Source of the DNA: CAVTUU01 sp045804965 | Lineage (GTDB): Bacteria > Chloroflexota > Chloroflexia > Thermomicrobiales > UBA6265 | NCBI GenBank assembly: GCA_045804965.1 | Contig: JBJMMD010000047.1 | Location: 186,001 to 250,000 of the forward strand | Direction of reading: 5' to 3' | Length of the DNA stretch: 64,000 nucleotides | Shown here: one piece after another, positions 25,748-35,144 of the stretch | Layout: every line of letters begins with the position of its first letter | How positions within the stretch are numbered: the stretch's first letter is position 1 | The notes under the pieces: generated by a model | Databases searched by the model: none | What the model was told of the DNA's origin: nothing | What the model saw: the letters and a program-made list of their open reading frames with translations, nothing else | Made by a program: the position numbers and the translations under genes

Positions 25748-27106
25748 ATGTCCGGCAAAATTACTGTCGTTGGTCTTGGGCCGGGCGATCCGTCGCTTCG
25801 GACGTTGGGCACGCAGCACGCGCTCGGCAATGCAACCAGGATTGTCCTTCGGACGCGCGTCCATCCCGGGATCGAGGACGTCCTCGACGATCCGAGAGTG
25901 TCCTCGTGCGATGACCTGTACGAGAAGCTCTCCGACTTTGAGCGAGTCTATCAAGCAATCGCGGAACGCGTGATTGACGTCGCCCGAAACGGCGATGTCG
26001 TGTTCGCGGTTCCGGGCCACCCGCTCTTCGGCGAGCGATCGGTCCAGGTCATCCTCAAGCGTGCCCAGGAAACTAAGATTGACACACAAGTCCTCGACGC
26101 CGTAAGTGCTATAGATACGATCGTCACGGCGCTAGGCTTCGATCCGTTGTCAGACGAAGTTCAAATCCTCGACGGGGAGTCTCTCCAGGAAATCTGGGAG
26201 ATAGAACCATTTTCTGGCGGGCAGTTAGCGGTAGATCCAACTCGTCCTTGCTTGATAACGCAATTGTATTCAAAGCGGATCGCATCCCATGCCAAGCTCG
26301 CATTAGCTCATTTGTATCCAGAAGACCATGAAATCAAGGTGATCAGCGCATCCGGCATTCCTGGCGTGGAGACTGAGATTCGATGCCGCCTGCATGAGCT
26401 CGATCACCAGAAAATCGACCATCTGACGAGCGCTTACGTGCCGGCCTTGCCTGAGCTTGGATCATTCAAAACGGCAAGTGCTGTCGAGCGGATCGTGGCT
26501 CGACTCCGGGCGCCCGGCGGCTGCCCCTGGGACCGAAAGCAGGATCATAAGTCGCTTCGCGGCGCCGTGCTCGAAGAAGCATACGAAGTGGTCGATGCCA
26601 TTGATGAAGACGATCCGTTTCAACTCGCCGAAGAACTTGGCGATCTCTTTTTGCTTATTGCCATGCACAGCCAAATCGCGCACGAATCAGCGGCGTTCTC
26701 GCTCGAAGACGTGTTCGAGCAGGTCTCACGGAAACTCATCCGCCGTCACCCTCATGTCTTCGGCGACGCAGTGGCGGAGACTCCAGATCAGGTAGTGACC
26801 ACTTGGGAAGGCGTTAAGAAAGCCGAGCGATCCGACCGTGGTCATCGTGAAGTATCGCATCCATATGACCGCCTGCCGAAATCGATGCCGGTACTGACAA
26901 AGCTGTCCGAAGTCATGAAGATGAGCACGCAGATTCAGGAGACCGAGAGTCGGAGCCGAGACGATCTCGGAACTACGCTCTTCGACGCAGTGAGGGCGAT
27001 GATCTCTGCGGGCCTCGATCCCGAGCAGGAGTTGGAACGGATGGCAAGGCAACGTTTTGATCCGTCTGAGGTGCGCGACGACAGATTAGAATCAGAGAGA
27101 ACCTAA
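25748..27106 (+). CDS. Tetrapyrrole methylase-like domain fused to MazG (YabN-type)
   Basis: The 452-residue protein joins two domains. Residues 1-230 form a TP_methylase fold (ITVVGLGPGDPSLRTLGT, then VVFAVPGHPLFGE). Residues 245-440 are a MazG nucleotide pyrophosphohydrolase with CPWDRKQDHKSLRGAVLEEAYEV, the EExxE Mg site, and EELGDLF. MazG hydrolyses nucleoside triphosphates and limits their misuse; the methylase half is of unknown substrate in YabN relatives. The start directly after lepA (ATG 25748) is preferred over an in-frame ATG inside lepA. Confidence 0.9.
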   Translation: MSGKITVVGLGPGDPSLRTLGTQHALGNATRIVLRTRVHPGIEDVLDDPRVSSCDDLYEKLSDFERVYQAIAERVIDVARNGDVVFAVPGHPLFGERSVQVILKRAQETKIDTQVLDAVSAIDTIVTALGFDPLSDEVQILDGESLQEIWEIEPFSGGQLAVDPTRPCLITQLYSKRIASHAKLALAHLYPEDHEIKVISASGIPGVETEIRCRLHELDHQKIDHLTSAYVPALPELGSFKTASAVERIVARLRAPGGCPWDRKQDHKSLRGAVLEEAYEVVDAIDEDDPFQLAEELGDLFLLIAMHSQIAHESAAFSLEDVFEQVSRKLIRRHPHVFGDAVAETPDQVVTTWEGVKKAERSDRGHREVSHPYDRLPKSMPVLTKLSEVMKMSTQIQETESRSRDDLGTTLFDAVRAMISAGLDPEQELERMARQRFDPSEVRDDRLESERT

Positions 27107-27122
27107 GGGAGGGCTTGATTGC

Positions 27123-28955
27123 GTGTCGACTGCTTTGAATATCGAAACCATGACCGGTGAGAAGGTCACATGCGGTTCACTGCGGGAAGCGGATGTGGGC
27201 CGGGAAGTGGTGCTCAATGGATGGGTGAACCGGCGGCGCGATCTTGGCGGACTGATTTTTATCGATCTCCGTGATCGCTATGGTTTAACCCAGATCGTAT
27301 TCAATCCAGAAATTCAACCGGAGGCACATCAGACTGGCAGCGACGTCCGAAATGAATTTGTCCTCCGCGTCGAAGGAGTGGTCCGTCATCGCCCGCCTGA
27401 AACCGAAAACCCGAAACTCGCTACCGGTGAAATCGAGGTCGAGGCGCAGCGGGTGACGGTGCTCAACGCTGCGAAAACGCCGCCGTTTTACATCAATGAG
27501 GAGGTTGGCGTCGACGAGTCACTGCGCCTCAAGTACCGCTACCTCGATCTGCGACGACCGTCGATGCAGCAAAAAATGATCTTGCGCAGTCGGTTGACCA
27601 AGCATATGCGAGATTATCTCGATGCTCGCGGATTTATCGAGATCGAGACCCCGTTGCTGATCAAGAGCACGCCGGAGGGCGCGCGCGACTTCCTCGTGCC
27701 GAGCAGCTCTGCGCCGGGCAGTTTCTACGCGTTACCGCAATCGCCGCAGCAGCTAAAACAGTTGTTGATGGTCGCCGGCTATGATCGCTATTACCAAGTC
27801 GCCCGCTGTTTTCGTGACGAGCCGCACCGTGCGGATCGCCAACCCGAGTTCACGCAACTCGATGTCGAAATGTCGTTCGTAAACCAAGAAGACATCATGT
27901 CGCTCATCGAACAGCTTTATTTCGAATTGTCGGAGCAATTCTCCGAAAAAGAGATTCAGGCGAAGCCCTTTCCTCGGCTGCCCTACGCCGAAGCGATGAC
28001 GCGATTCGGAAGCGATCGGCCCGACTTGCGCTTCGGTCTCGAATTGCAGGACGTTTCGGATGCGCTGCGCGAAACGGACTTCGAGGTTTTTCGCACCATT
28101 CTGGCGGGTGGAGGAGAGGTTAAAGCGATCGTTGTGCCCGGCTGCGGGCATTACTCGCGCCGCGAAATCGACGAACTCAGAGACATCGCGAAGCAAGCCG
28201 GGGCGCGCGATTTGACGCCTATTGCGCTCATCGACGGCGCAGTCAAGTCGTCGATCTCCAAGTTCCTATCGGAGCCCGAAATCGCCGCGGTGACCGCCGG
28301 GATTGGCGCGAAAGAGAGTGACTTGGTGCTGATCGCGGCTGGCGATCCCGGTGTCGTTGCCAAGGTGCTTTCGACCCTGCGCAACGAGTTTGGATCGCGA
28401 CTCAGTCTCGCCGATGCCAACGTTCTCGCGTATTGCTGGGTTTATGAGTTCCCTCTTTTGGAATGGGACGATGAGAGCCGGCGCTGGAACGCCACCCACA
28501 ATCCGTTTTCTGGCTTCTACGAGGAAGACCGTTCCCTATTGGAAAGCGCGCCGGGCAAGGTCAGGGCAAAGCAGTACGATTTAGTGTGTAACGGCAACGA
28601 GATGGGCGGAGGCAGCATCCGAATTCATCAACGTGCCGATCTCGAAAAAGTCTTCGGCCTCATGGGACATTCGCCAGAGGACCGGTACGAACGGTTCGGG
28701 GCGATTCTCGACGCGCTCGAACACGGCGCGCCGCCCCACGGCGGCATCGCCATGGGCCTTGATCGGATTGTGATGCTCCTCGCCGACGAGGAGAACATCC
28801 GCGAAGTAATAGCCTTTCCCAAGAACCAGCGCGGCGTGGACCTCATGTTTCAGGCCCCAGCGCCCGTGCCGAACGAGCAACTCGCCGAGATTGGCTTGGA
28901 GTTACGTCCAGAAACTGCTAAAGCAGTAGGCAGTCAAGAATTAGGACGCGAGTGA
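27123..28955 (+). CDS. aspS: Aspartyl-tRNA synthetase, bacterial type
   Basis: The 610-residue class II synthetase has an OB anticodon-binding domain (NGWVNRRRDLGGLIFIDLRD), class II motif 1 (around FIEIETPLLIKSTPEGARDF), motif 2 (CFRDEPHRADRQPEFTQLD), the bacterial GAD insertion (about 290-430), and motif 3 (GGIAMGLDRIVMLLADE). Motif 2 has PH where DL is more usual. Whether it also charges tRNA-Asn is not decidable from sequence alone. The start is GTG with AAGGGAGGG upstream. Its end overlaps the convergent minus-strand gene by 15 bp. Confidence 0.96.
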   Translation: MSTALNIETMTGEKVTCGSLREADVGREVVLNGWVNRRRDLGGLIFIDLRDRYGLTQIVFNPEIQPEAHQTGSDVRNEFVLRVEGVVRHRPPETENPKLATGEIEVEAQRVTVLNAAKTPPFYINEEVGVDESLRLKYRYLDLRRPSMQQKMILRSRLTKHMRDYLDARGFIEIETPLLIKSTPEGARDFLVPSSSAPGSFYALPQSPQQLKQLLMVAGYDRYYQVARCFRDEPHRADRQPEFTQLDVEMSFVNQEDIMSLIEQLYFELSEQFSEKEIQAKPFPRLPYAEAMTRFGSDRPDLRFGLELQDVSDALRETDFEVFRTILAGGGEVKAIVVPGCGHYSRREIDELRDIAKQAGARDLTPIALIDGAVKSSISKFLSEPEIAAVTAGIGAKESDLVLIAAGDPGVVAKVLSTLRNEFGSRLSLADANVLAYCWVYEFPLLEWDDESRRWNATHNPFSGFYEEDRSLLESAPGKVRAKQYDLVCNGNEMGGGSIRIHQRADLEKVFGLMGHSPEDRYERFGAILDALEHGAPPHGGIAMGLDRIVMLLADEENIREVIAFPKNQRGVDLMFQAPAPVPNEQLAEIGLELRPETAKAVGSQELGRE

Positions 28956-29909
28956 CCACGAGAGCCCGCCCGGAGCGTCTATGTCGTTGAAGCCAGCGAG
29001 TTTCTGAGAATCGCCGAACTCGCCTGCGGCATAGGGTGATGCCCAGATTTCGAAGTTGAAATCCACCATTCGAATATAGGCAAGCCACGACCCGTCTGGA
29101 TTCCAGCACGGGCTCGTTGCTTGCGCATCTTGGGTTATCTGCCGCATATCCCCGGTGCCGCGGTTCGCGATCCAGATGTCGGTCTTTCCGCTCTGATCTG
29201 AGCGAATGCTGAACACCACATCTTGATTGTCTGGCGAGATCGCAGGGCCGAAGGCGGCGCCGGTATCAGCTTGGATCGGATATGCCACGCCGTCGCTGAG
29301 ATCACGGAGCGCGACATAGGTGATGTTGTAGTTGTTGACGTCTGAGCTGCGAACGGTGTAGCCGGCAACAAGTCCGTCGGTCGACAACGTCGTGGAATCG
29401 ATGTTGCCCTCAAACTGGGCCGATGGCGCTCGGTAAGCGCCATCGTCGAGATTAGCAATGAGAAACAACATCATCGAGGCATTGTCGGAGAAATAATCAG
29501 ACGCGAACGCGATCAATCCTGAGGCCGACCAGTAAGGTGCAATCGCCCAGGAGCTGTTGTTCGCGTATTCCTCGGTGCCTTGTTGGTCACCTGGTTGGTT
29601 GTTGGTGAGTTGGATGTCTTCGTTGCTGGTCAGGTAGCGCACGTGAAGGTCCGAAAAACTATCGCCATTGCGAACATACAGAATCGCAGTGCCATCTGGC
29701 GACCATCTTGGATCACTGGCCGCACCATCTTCGAATATCGCGGAGGTTTCACCGCTTTGCCAGCGCCAGATGTTGCCGCTACGCCCGAAGGCGATCTTGC
29801 CTGGAGGACTTTGTTGGGCGCGGGCATTGGACACAGGTGCGAGTCGGCCCGCCGCGGTGGCTAGAGATGCCGCGCCAACTAATTTTGCAAGTGCCCGCCT
29901 CGTGATCAT
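28941..29909 (-). CDS. Secreted beta-propeller (PD40/TolB-like) protein, possible Tat substrate
   Basis: The 322-residue protein opens with TRRALAKL and a hydrophobic stretch of about 15 residues ending in ARAQ, which matches the twin-arginine export pattern (S/T-R-R-x-phi-x-K). The body repeats the PD40 blade signature (DPRWSPDGTAILYV, FGPAISPDNQDVVF, SPCWNPDGSWLAYI). It is probably an exported propeller with binding function; no enzyme motif is seen. The gene starts within the last codons of murE (4-bp overlap), so it is translationally coupled. Confidence 0.75.
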   Translation of the reverse strand: MITRRALAKLVGAASLATAAGRLAPVSNARAQQSPPGKIAFGRSGNIWRWQSGETSAIFEDGAASDPRWSPDGTAILYVRNGDSFSDLHVRYLTSNEDIQLTNNQPGDQQGTEEYANNSSWAIAPYWSASGLIAFASDYFSDNASMMLFLIANLDDGAYRAPSAQFEGNIDSTTLSTDGLVAGYTVRSSDVNNYNITYVALRDLSDGVAYPIQADTGAAFGPAISPDNQDVVFSIRSDQSGKTDIWIANRGTGDMRQITQDAQATSPCWNPDGSWLAYIRMVDFNFEIWASPYAAGEFGDSQKLAGFNDIDAPGGLSWSLAS

Positions 29910-31444
29910 CGGTCCTCCGAAAATCCCATTTCAATGAGCAATTCGCGGACGACTGCGGCTTCGTCCCAAGGCCACTTATCGTGCCCCCAGATGATGCTGC
30001 GCTCGTGGCCCTTGCCTGCAAGAAGCACCGTGTCGCCCGTTGAAGCACGTGAAAGCGCGAACCGAATCGCGTCCCGGCGATCGGTGATCCGATGATAGGT
30101 CTCGCCTTCGATTCCACCGGCCGCTTTCGCCCCGGCCGCGACCTCCGAGATGATCGAGTCGGCGTCTTCGAACCGAGGATCCTCCGTCGTGAACACGCTC
30201 ACGTCCGCGAGGTGTTGTGAAACGGCCCCCTGCCGCGGTCGTTTCTCGACGTCGCGTTCGCCCGCGCTCCCGCTTACGGCAATGAGCCTGCCTTTTGGAT
30301 TGAGTTCGCGCAAAAGGCTAAGAACTTTACTCAACGACTCCGGGGTGTGGGCGTAATCGACGATGACCGAAAAGGGTTGCCCCGCGCCGACACGAGCCAT
30401 CCTGCCTGGCACCGTCGTCGCGTCAGCAAGCGCTTTCGCCACAGCATCGAGCGTCACATCACAGGCCACGGCTACGCCGATCGCGCACAGAGCGTTGGCT
30501 ACATTGAAGCCGCCGACGAATGGAAGCGTGCAAGAAACTGACTCCCCGCAATGGGAGACGACAAACCTCGATCCGTTGACGCCGCTCTCGATGGCCGATG
30601 CAACGATGTCCGCGCTGTCGTCGCTCATCGAATAAGTGAGCACTCGAGCGCCATCGGTATAGAGAAGCATTTCGCGCGAGCCGGCATCGTCCACATTGAT
30701 GATTGCGGCTCCGCCCGTCGCGGCAACTCGTTCGAACAGGATCGATTTTGCCCGCCGATAGGCTTCAATCGTCTTATGGTGTTCGAGATGTTCATGCGTG
30801 ATGTTCGTCACTGCGCCGATGGAAAACGAAATCTCGTCCAGGCGGTGCAGATCGAGCCCATGTGAGGTGGCCTCGAGGATTGCCGAGTCGACGGCGGCGT
30901 CGACCATTCGCCGCAAGTATGCTTGGACGTCAAGCGACTCCGGCGTCGTTTGTCTCGTCTCATGTTCGATGACCTCACCAGCGATGCGGACTGAAACCGT
31001 GCCCACAGTTCCAGTTATGTGTCCTGCCGCGCGCAAAATATCGTCGATCAAAGAGGTCGTCGTCGTTTTGCCGTCGGTGCCAGTAACGCCGATGACCCGT
31101 AAGTGATCAGCCGGTCGACCAAAATACGTCGCCGCGACAGCGGCGAGGGCTTCGCGTGTGTCTCTCGCTCTCAATCGCGCGACTGGATAGGGCCAATCGT
31201 CCTCAACCAGGATGGCTGCCGCACCGCGCTCAATCGCTTGGCTGACGAAGTCATGACCGTCGTAGTAACCTCCGCGGAGGGCCACGAAGAGATCGCCCGG
31301 TCTGACAACTCGGGAGTCGTAAGTGATGCCCCGAACTTCAGTCGCGGGGTCGCCGATGAGCTCGACTGCACTCTCATTGCGTGCCAAGTCGGCGAGTGAA
31401 ACAGACCTTGAAACGCCCTCGGGGCGCTTAGACCCGATGGCCAT
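29906..31444 (-). CDS. murE: UDP-MurNAc-tripeptide synthetase
   Basis: From ATG 31444 the ligase is 512 residues. It has the N-terminal uridine-binding domain, ATP loop GTDGKTTTT (122-130), VTNITHEHLEHH (213-224) and the C-terminal domain with VDYAHTPESL (362-371). It adds the third amino acid to the stem peptide. DAP-adding enzymes have DNPR at the selectivity loop and Lys-adding ones DDPN; here it is EDPR (421-424). This fits neither and leaves the residue open, for example Lys or Orn. The upstream open frame overlaps femX and is ignored. The start overlaps the end of femX by 17 bp. Confidence 0.9.
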   Translation of the reverse strand: MAIGSKRPEGVSRSVSLADLARNESAVELIGDPATEVRGITYDSRVVRPGDLFVALRGGYYDGHDFVSQAIERGAAAILVEDDWPYPVARLRARDTREALAAVAATYFGRPADHLRVIGVTGTDGKTTTTSLIDDILRAAGHITGTVGTVSVRIAGEVIEHETRQTTPESLDVQAYLRRMVDAAVDSAILEATSHGLDLHRLDEISFSIGAVTNITHEHLEHHKTIEAYRRAKSILFERVAATGGAAIINVDDAGSREMLLYTDGARVLTYSMSDDSADIVASAIESGVNGSRFVVSHCGESVSCTLPFVGGFNVANALCAIGVAVACDVTLDAVAKALADATTVPGRMARVGAGQPFSVIVDYAHTPESLSKVLSLLRELNPKGRLIAVSGSAGERDVEKRPRQGAVSQHLADVSVFTTEDPRFEDADSIISEVAAGAKAAGGIEGETYHRITDRRDAIRFALSRASTGDTVLLAGKGHERSIIWGHDKWPWDEAAVVRELLIEMGFSEDR

Positions 31445-32474
31445 AACGTCGTCGCGCAATGAACGAGAGGAACGGGCGATAGCGGCGTTCAATCGTGGGC
31501 GGGTACGAAATGATTTCGCCACCAAACCCCGTCTTAAAGCGGTAGAGGCCCCTCCAGTCGTCTCCCTTTGTGCCGGCGATCCGGTCACCGTCATCTGAAG
31601 CGGACGTGGGATCGATTTCCGGAATTCCCCAGAGGTCGTATTGCTCGCAGCCCGCGTTCCGTGCCCATCGCATCGCTTCGAATTGCAAGAGAAACGCGGC
31701 GCCATGCGCCCGGTGCTCGCTTGAGGATCCTCCGTACATATAGATCGCTTCCCGGCCAAACTTCGCGGCGACCAGACCTGCGGCGGCATCGCCTTCGACC
31801 CGTGCGATCAGCATAAGCGCGTCTGAGGCGAAAACATCGATAAAATCAGCATAGTATTTCCGATCGTGAATCCCGAACTCATTACGTTGACTCGTGTCTT
31901 TGAGTAATCCGAAAAAGAGGTCTACGTTCGCTGGAGTCGGTTCGCACTGTTCGACTTCGACTCCACGCCGCTGCCCCAACCGAACACTATAGCGAGTCTT
32001 CTGGTGCATTTGCTTCAGTAAGGCGTCGTCTGGAAGCAACGGAACTTTGACAGTGCGTCCAGGTTGAAACGGAGGTGGACCTGCCCTGAATAAGGCAAGG
32101 GCACCGCCGTCAAGGGGAAGGTCCTCATTCGGTTCAACGATGAGATGCAGCGCCCGCCGCCCGCGACAAGTACGGTCGATCTCTTCTAACAACGCGACCC
32201 CGAGGTTTGATCCACCCCGTGGAAGCACTGGTCCTCGTGGGATGTACGCGATGCTGAACGGACCGCCACGCTTGAACAAGATCTGCCCGCCTGCAGTAGC
32301 CCCGTCTTGCTCAACCGATATTCGCTCGACCTCCCAACCTTGCCGCTGTTTGAACTCGCCCCAATTCCAGCTCTGAAGCAGGTGGCCTTCATTTTCGCGA
32401 ATGAGGGCGTCCCAGTCTTGGTGGGACGAAGACAGCTTCTCGCCGAGCAGAGGTTGAAGCGCGGTTGTCGGCAT
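31428..32474 (-). CDS. FemABX-family aminoacyltransferase (interpeptide bridge)
   Basis: The 348-residue protein has two GNAT-like halves. It shows QSWNWGEFKQRQGWEVERI near the start, MHQKTRYSVRLGQRRGV near residue 160, a GLVAAKFGREAIYMYGG region, and the family signature YDLWGIPE with LYRFKTGFGGE close to the C-terminus. FemX-type enzymes add amino acids from aminoacyl-tRNA to the side amine of the third stem residue of lipid II. Its coupling to murE supports a shared role in peptidoglycan bridges. It begins directly after the stop of the HEAT gene. Confidence 0.88.
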   Translation of the reverse strand: MPTTALQPLLGEKLSSSHQDWDALIRENEGHLLQSWNWGEFKQRQGWEVERISVEQDGATAGGQILFKRGGPFSIAYIPRGPVLPRGGSNLGVALLEEIDRTCRGRRALHLIVEPNEDLPLDGGALALFRAGPPPFQPGRTVKVPLLPDDALLKQMHQKTRYSVRLGQRRGVEVEQCEPTPANVDLFFGLLKDTSQRNEFGIHDRKYYADFIDVFASDALMLIARVEGDAAAGLVAAKFGREAIYMYGGSSSEHRAHGAAFLLQFEAMRWARNAGCEQYDLWGIPEIDPTSASDDGDRIAGTKGDDWRGLYRFKTGFGGEIISYPPTIERRYRPFLSFIARRRYGHRV

Positions 32475-33422
32475 CTAGAGCTGCTCGTCGACGGATTCGC
32501 CGAGTGCGTCCGCGATCGCTTGTTGGTCAGCTGGGCTTGCCGTCTCGGCCAGTCCTCTCAAGACTCTCACGGAGGCGGGACCGCCAATCCTTCCGAGCGA
32601 AAGGATTGCTTCTTGGCGTACCTCGTTGTCTTCGTCAATCGCGGCGCTGGCAAGACCGGGAATCGCGCGAACGTCACCGATTGCTCCGGCCGCTCGCGAG
32701 GCTTCGTACCGCATCTCAGCATCTTCGCTGTCGAGCTCGTGCAGGAGAATATCCAACCACCGTGGGTCGAGCGTTCTCCCCATCGCGTAAAGCGCGCCAG
32801 CATGGTGTCCAGGATCGTCGGCATCGTACGCATCGCGTATCAATTCGACCACCTCCGGCCGAGATCCGAAAACCGCGAGAGATTCAAGCGCGCGCCTACG
32901 GACGAGAAATGGCTCTGCCGGATCAGCGGCCGTCGTCGAAAGGGCGCGCCAGATCCGATCTGTCAGCGCATCATCAAGCTCGCCTGCGCATGCTACGTCC
33001 GCGAATCGGGCAAGCCCCTTCGCCGCAGCCGCTCTCACATCTTGCGAATCGTCGCTGGCGAGAATCGCAAGGACGCGATCGCAAAGTTCAGTCGAATCGT
33101 CCTCCCACAACGCATCAACGGCGAGCTGGCGAACGGCTGGTGAGGGATCATCCAACGCAATGCGGAGGGCCCGGCTGAAGTTCAACTCAACGGTTTCCTC
33201 GGCAAGCTCGTCCATCAGCATCACCGCGCGAACACGAGCTTCCTCGGCGAACTCGGGCCAAATGCGGGCAAGTTCGGCCGCGTCCGCACGACTGAGGTCG
33301 GAGAGACCACGGAAATCGACAGCGCGAAACGATCCCTGGCCGATCGTCGTCAACGCATCGGCCAGGGTCGGTTTTTCGCTAAGCGGGATGTCCGGGAACG
33401 TAGGTGTAAACGTCGGCTCCAT
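32475..33422 (-). CDS. HEAT-repeat protein
   Basis: The 315-residue protein has an acidic N-terminus (DALTTIGQGSF) and about six to seven HEAT-like helical pairs of about 30-35 residues, for example PSPAVRQLAVDALWEDDS, DSQDVRAAAAKGLARFA, DAEMRYEASRAAGAIGD and EDNEVRQEAILSLGRIGG. HEAT solenoids are protein-binding scaffolds; no catalytic motif is seen. The chosen ATG overlaps the upstream gene by 44 bp (an ATG at 33452 is an alternative), and the stop abuts the femX ATG, so the gene is locked into this operon. Confidence 0.75.
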   Translation of the reverse strand: MEPTFTPTFPDIPLSEKPTLADALTTIGQGSFRAVDFRGLSDLSRADAAELARIWPEFAEEARVRAVMLMDELAEETVELNFSRALRIALDDPSPAVRQLAVDALWEDDSTELCDRVLAILASDDSQDVRAAAAKGLARFADVACAGELDDALTDRIWRALSTTAADPAEPFLVRRRALESLAVFGSRPEVVELIRDAYDADDPGHHAGALYAMGRTLDPRWLDILLHELDSEDAEMRYEASRAAGAIGDVRAIPGLASAAIDEDNEVRQEAILSLGRIGGPASVRVLRGLAETASPADQQAIADALGESVDEQL

Positions 33423-35106
33423 CGGGATCTCGGGCAAAGGCACCGGTTTCATCCTTGTCGAGAATCTCACGCAAGAATGGCTCGGAGAATGGGCGTTCAA
33501 TGTTGACGGCGGCAAGCAAATCGACAAACGAGGCCGAATAGCCGTGGCCGTCATTTTCCTGTCCGATGCGTTCGAAGGTCGCGGCAACAACGGATTCGGG
33601 CCGGCGCCTAATCTTCTCGTCGAGCGGTTTTTCCGATCCAAGGCGTGGGAACCGGTCCTCAGTCAAGAGAAACGCCTCGTCAACCGTGCATCCAAACGTC
33701 GTTGGCCGGAACACATAGCGTTGCCGGCGATCTTCGAGCTCAAGGAGCCGCGCATTTTGATTGCTTGCCGGCAAATATTCGACGAGGTAGTGACCGTCGT
33801 TCTCCGTGCGGCTAATGCTGAGCATCGCGCCGGGCACAAGATTCTCAGTGAAGAAGTCGTCGAGTCCAAGGATGAAGCCGCCACGATTCGGCGTTGGGAA
33901 TCGCAACTCGACAAGGTAAGTCGTATACGACTGCGGGCATTCGAACGTTAGCACTGCCGAACGCTGGTTTGGCAGAACGGGTCCCGGAAGCAGCATCTGC
34001 ATGGCGGCGTCGTATGGCAGTAGGCCAAGATGGAACTCATAGAGGGTCAACACACGATCAACCGAAGTGACGGACCGGTAGTCGGGTTCCTCAGGCAGGG
34101 TCTCGATCAGAAACCGATAATCGGTGCCAATCTCGTTCGGCTTCCGCCGAGTCGTGCCGATGGTCGGCAAACTGCTCGTGCTCCAAAACCGCTGATTATT
34201 CGTGCCGACAAAATCAAATTCGCGGTGCTCTCGCGAGAGCCTGAAGTTCACAGCGAAGCGGATTTGGTCGAAGTCTGCACTTCCCGGACGGACGCCGAGA
34301 ACGTCCTGCACGAGCGCATCATCGGTGAGCGGCTGCTCCTGCTCCTGAATGTAATCCTTGAACCGGCGAAGGTCGCCGCGGCTGAATCGCGGTACTCGAT
34401 CTTCCAACATCCACTGATCGCCAAAGTTCGCGACCCGAATTTCAGCGCGAAGGCGATTCGTGATCGCGTCTGCTAGCTCTGTGTCGTCAACATCGGTGAC
34501 GTCCGTGCCCGGAACTGTCGGTACAGTAATCGTCCGTGCCGCTACCGGTTCTTCAACTTCGGCTATCACCAGCTCGACTTCCGGTTCCGCGCCGACCTCT
34601 GCTTCGGGCTGGACCACCTCGATCGCCGGCTCTTCTTCCTCAACTTCAACTTCAGCATCGAAGTCAATATCACTTAAGACGCGATCGACCGAGGCCCAAG
34701 AAGGATCAACCCGAGGACGCTCACGGACCGGCTGCGGTGGCAATTCAGGTTTCGGCCTCGGGGTTAGGAAGCGCTTCGAAAAGGTATGCGCAAGATCGAC
34801 GTATGTATCACCGGGAACTCTTCCCGCTTTTGTCGTGACGATGTAACGGTCGCCGTCGATCTCTTCGACCGTAAAGATCTCAGTATTGTGTTTGAGCGCG
34901 GCGTCTATTTTGGTCGCTTCTGGTCCGTTTCCGTCTCGCCCAAGAAACTCCAAAATCGAATTATATGAGACGCGGATCGGCGCGTCGGTCGCCATAAAGC
35001 GACCTTGGCCAAGAAGCGCCTGAAAGATGGCGCTTGCTAGTTGCTTTTGGTCCTTCGTTCCCGAAAACGAGACCCCAATCCGTTCAGTGGGACTGAGCGT
35101 TGCCAC
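33379..35106 (-). CDS. Conserved-looking protein of unknown function with two possible winged-helix segments
   Basis: I do not recognise a family for this 575-residue protein. An N-terminal segment (about 20-95) of alternating helices and a GDRYIVTTKAG hairpin could be a winged-helix fold. A Pro-rich then strongly acidic linker (about 118-190) follows. A second similar helical segment ends in FDFVGTNNQRFWS, resembling HARE-HTH-type domains in general layout only. The C-terminal 300 residues are beta-rich with several conserved-looking Trp/Tyr/Pro. The gene sits in a packed operon with the 40-residue gene upstream and the HEAT gene overlapping its end. DNA- or RNA-binding is inference. Confidence 0.7.
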   Translation of the reverse strand: MATLSPTERIGVSFSGTKDQKQLASAIFQALLGQGRFMATDAPIRVSYNSILEFLGRDGNGPEATKIDAALKHNTEIFTVEEIDGDRYIVTTKAGRVPGDTYVDLAHTFSKRFLTPRPKPELPPQPVRERPRVDPSWASVDRVLSDIDFDAEVEVEEEEPAIEVVQPEAEVGAEPEVELVIAEVEEPVAARTITVPTVPGTDVTDVDDTELADAITNRLRAEIRVANFGDQWMLEDRVPRFSRGDLRRFKDYIQEQEQPLTDDALVQDVLGVRPGSADFDQIRFAVNFRLSREHREFDFVGTNNQRFWSTSSLPTIGTTRRKPNEIGTDYRFLIETLPEEPDYRSVTSVDRVLTLYEFHLGLLPYDAAMQMLLPGPVLPNQRSAVLTFECPQSYTTYLVELRFPTPNRGGFILGLDDFFTENLVPGAMLSISRTENDGHYLVEYLPASNQNARLLELEDRRQRYVFRPTTFGCTVDEAFLLTEDRFPRLGSEKPLDEKIRRRPESVVAATFERIGQENDGHGYSASFVDLLAAVNIERPFSEPFLREILDKDETGAFARDPDGADVYTYVPGHPA

Positions 35107-35144
35107 GAATTCTCCTCACCTGATGGTCTAGGGGCGAAATGTTC

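Noticed and set aside
31445..31789. 115-codon N-terminal extension of murE
   Set aside because: It overlaps femX entirely and has no family similarity.
32307..33178. Two long plus-strand frames (278 and 237 codons) opposite the HEAT gene
   Set aside because: The HEAT repeats on the minus strand are regular; the plus frames are Arg-rich and lack ribosome sites.
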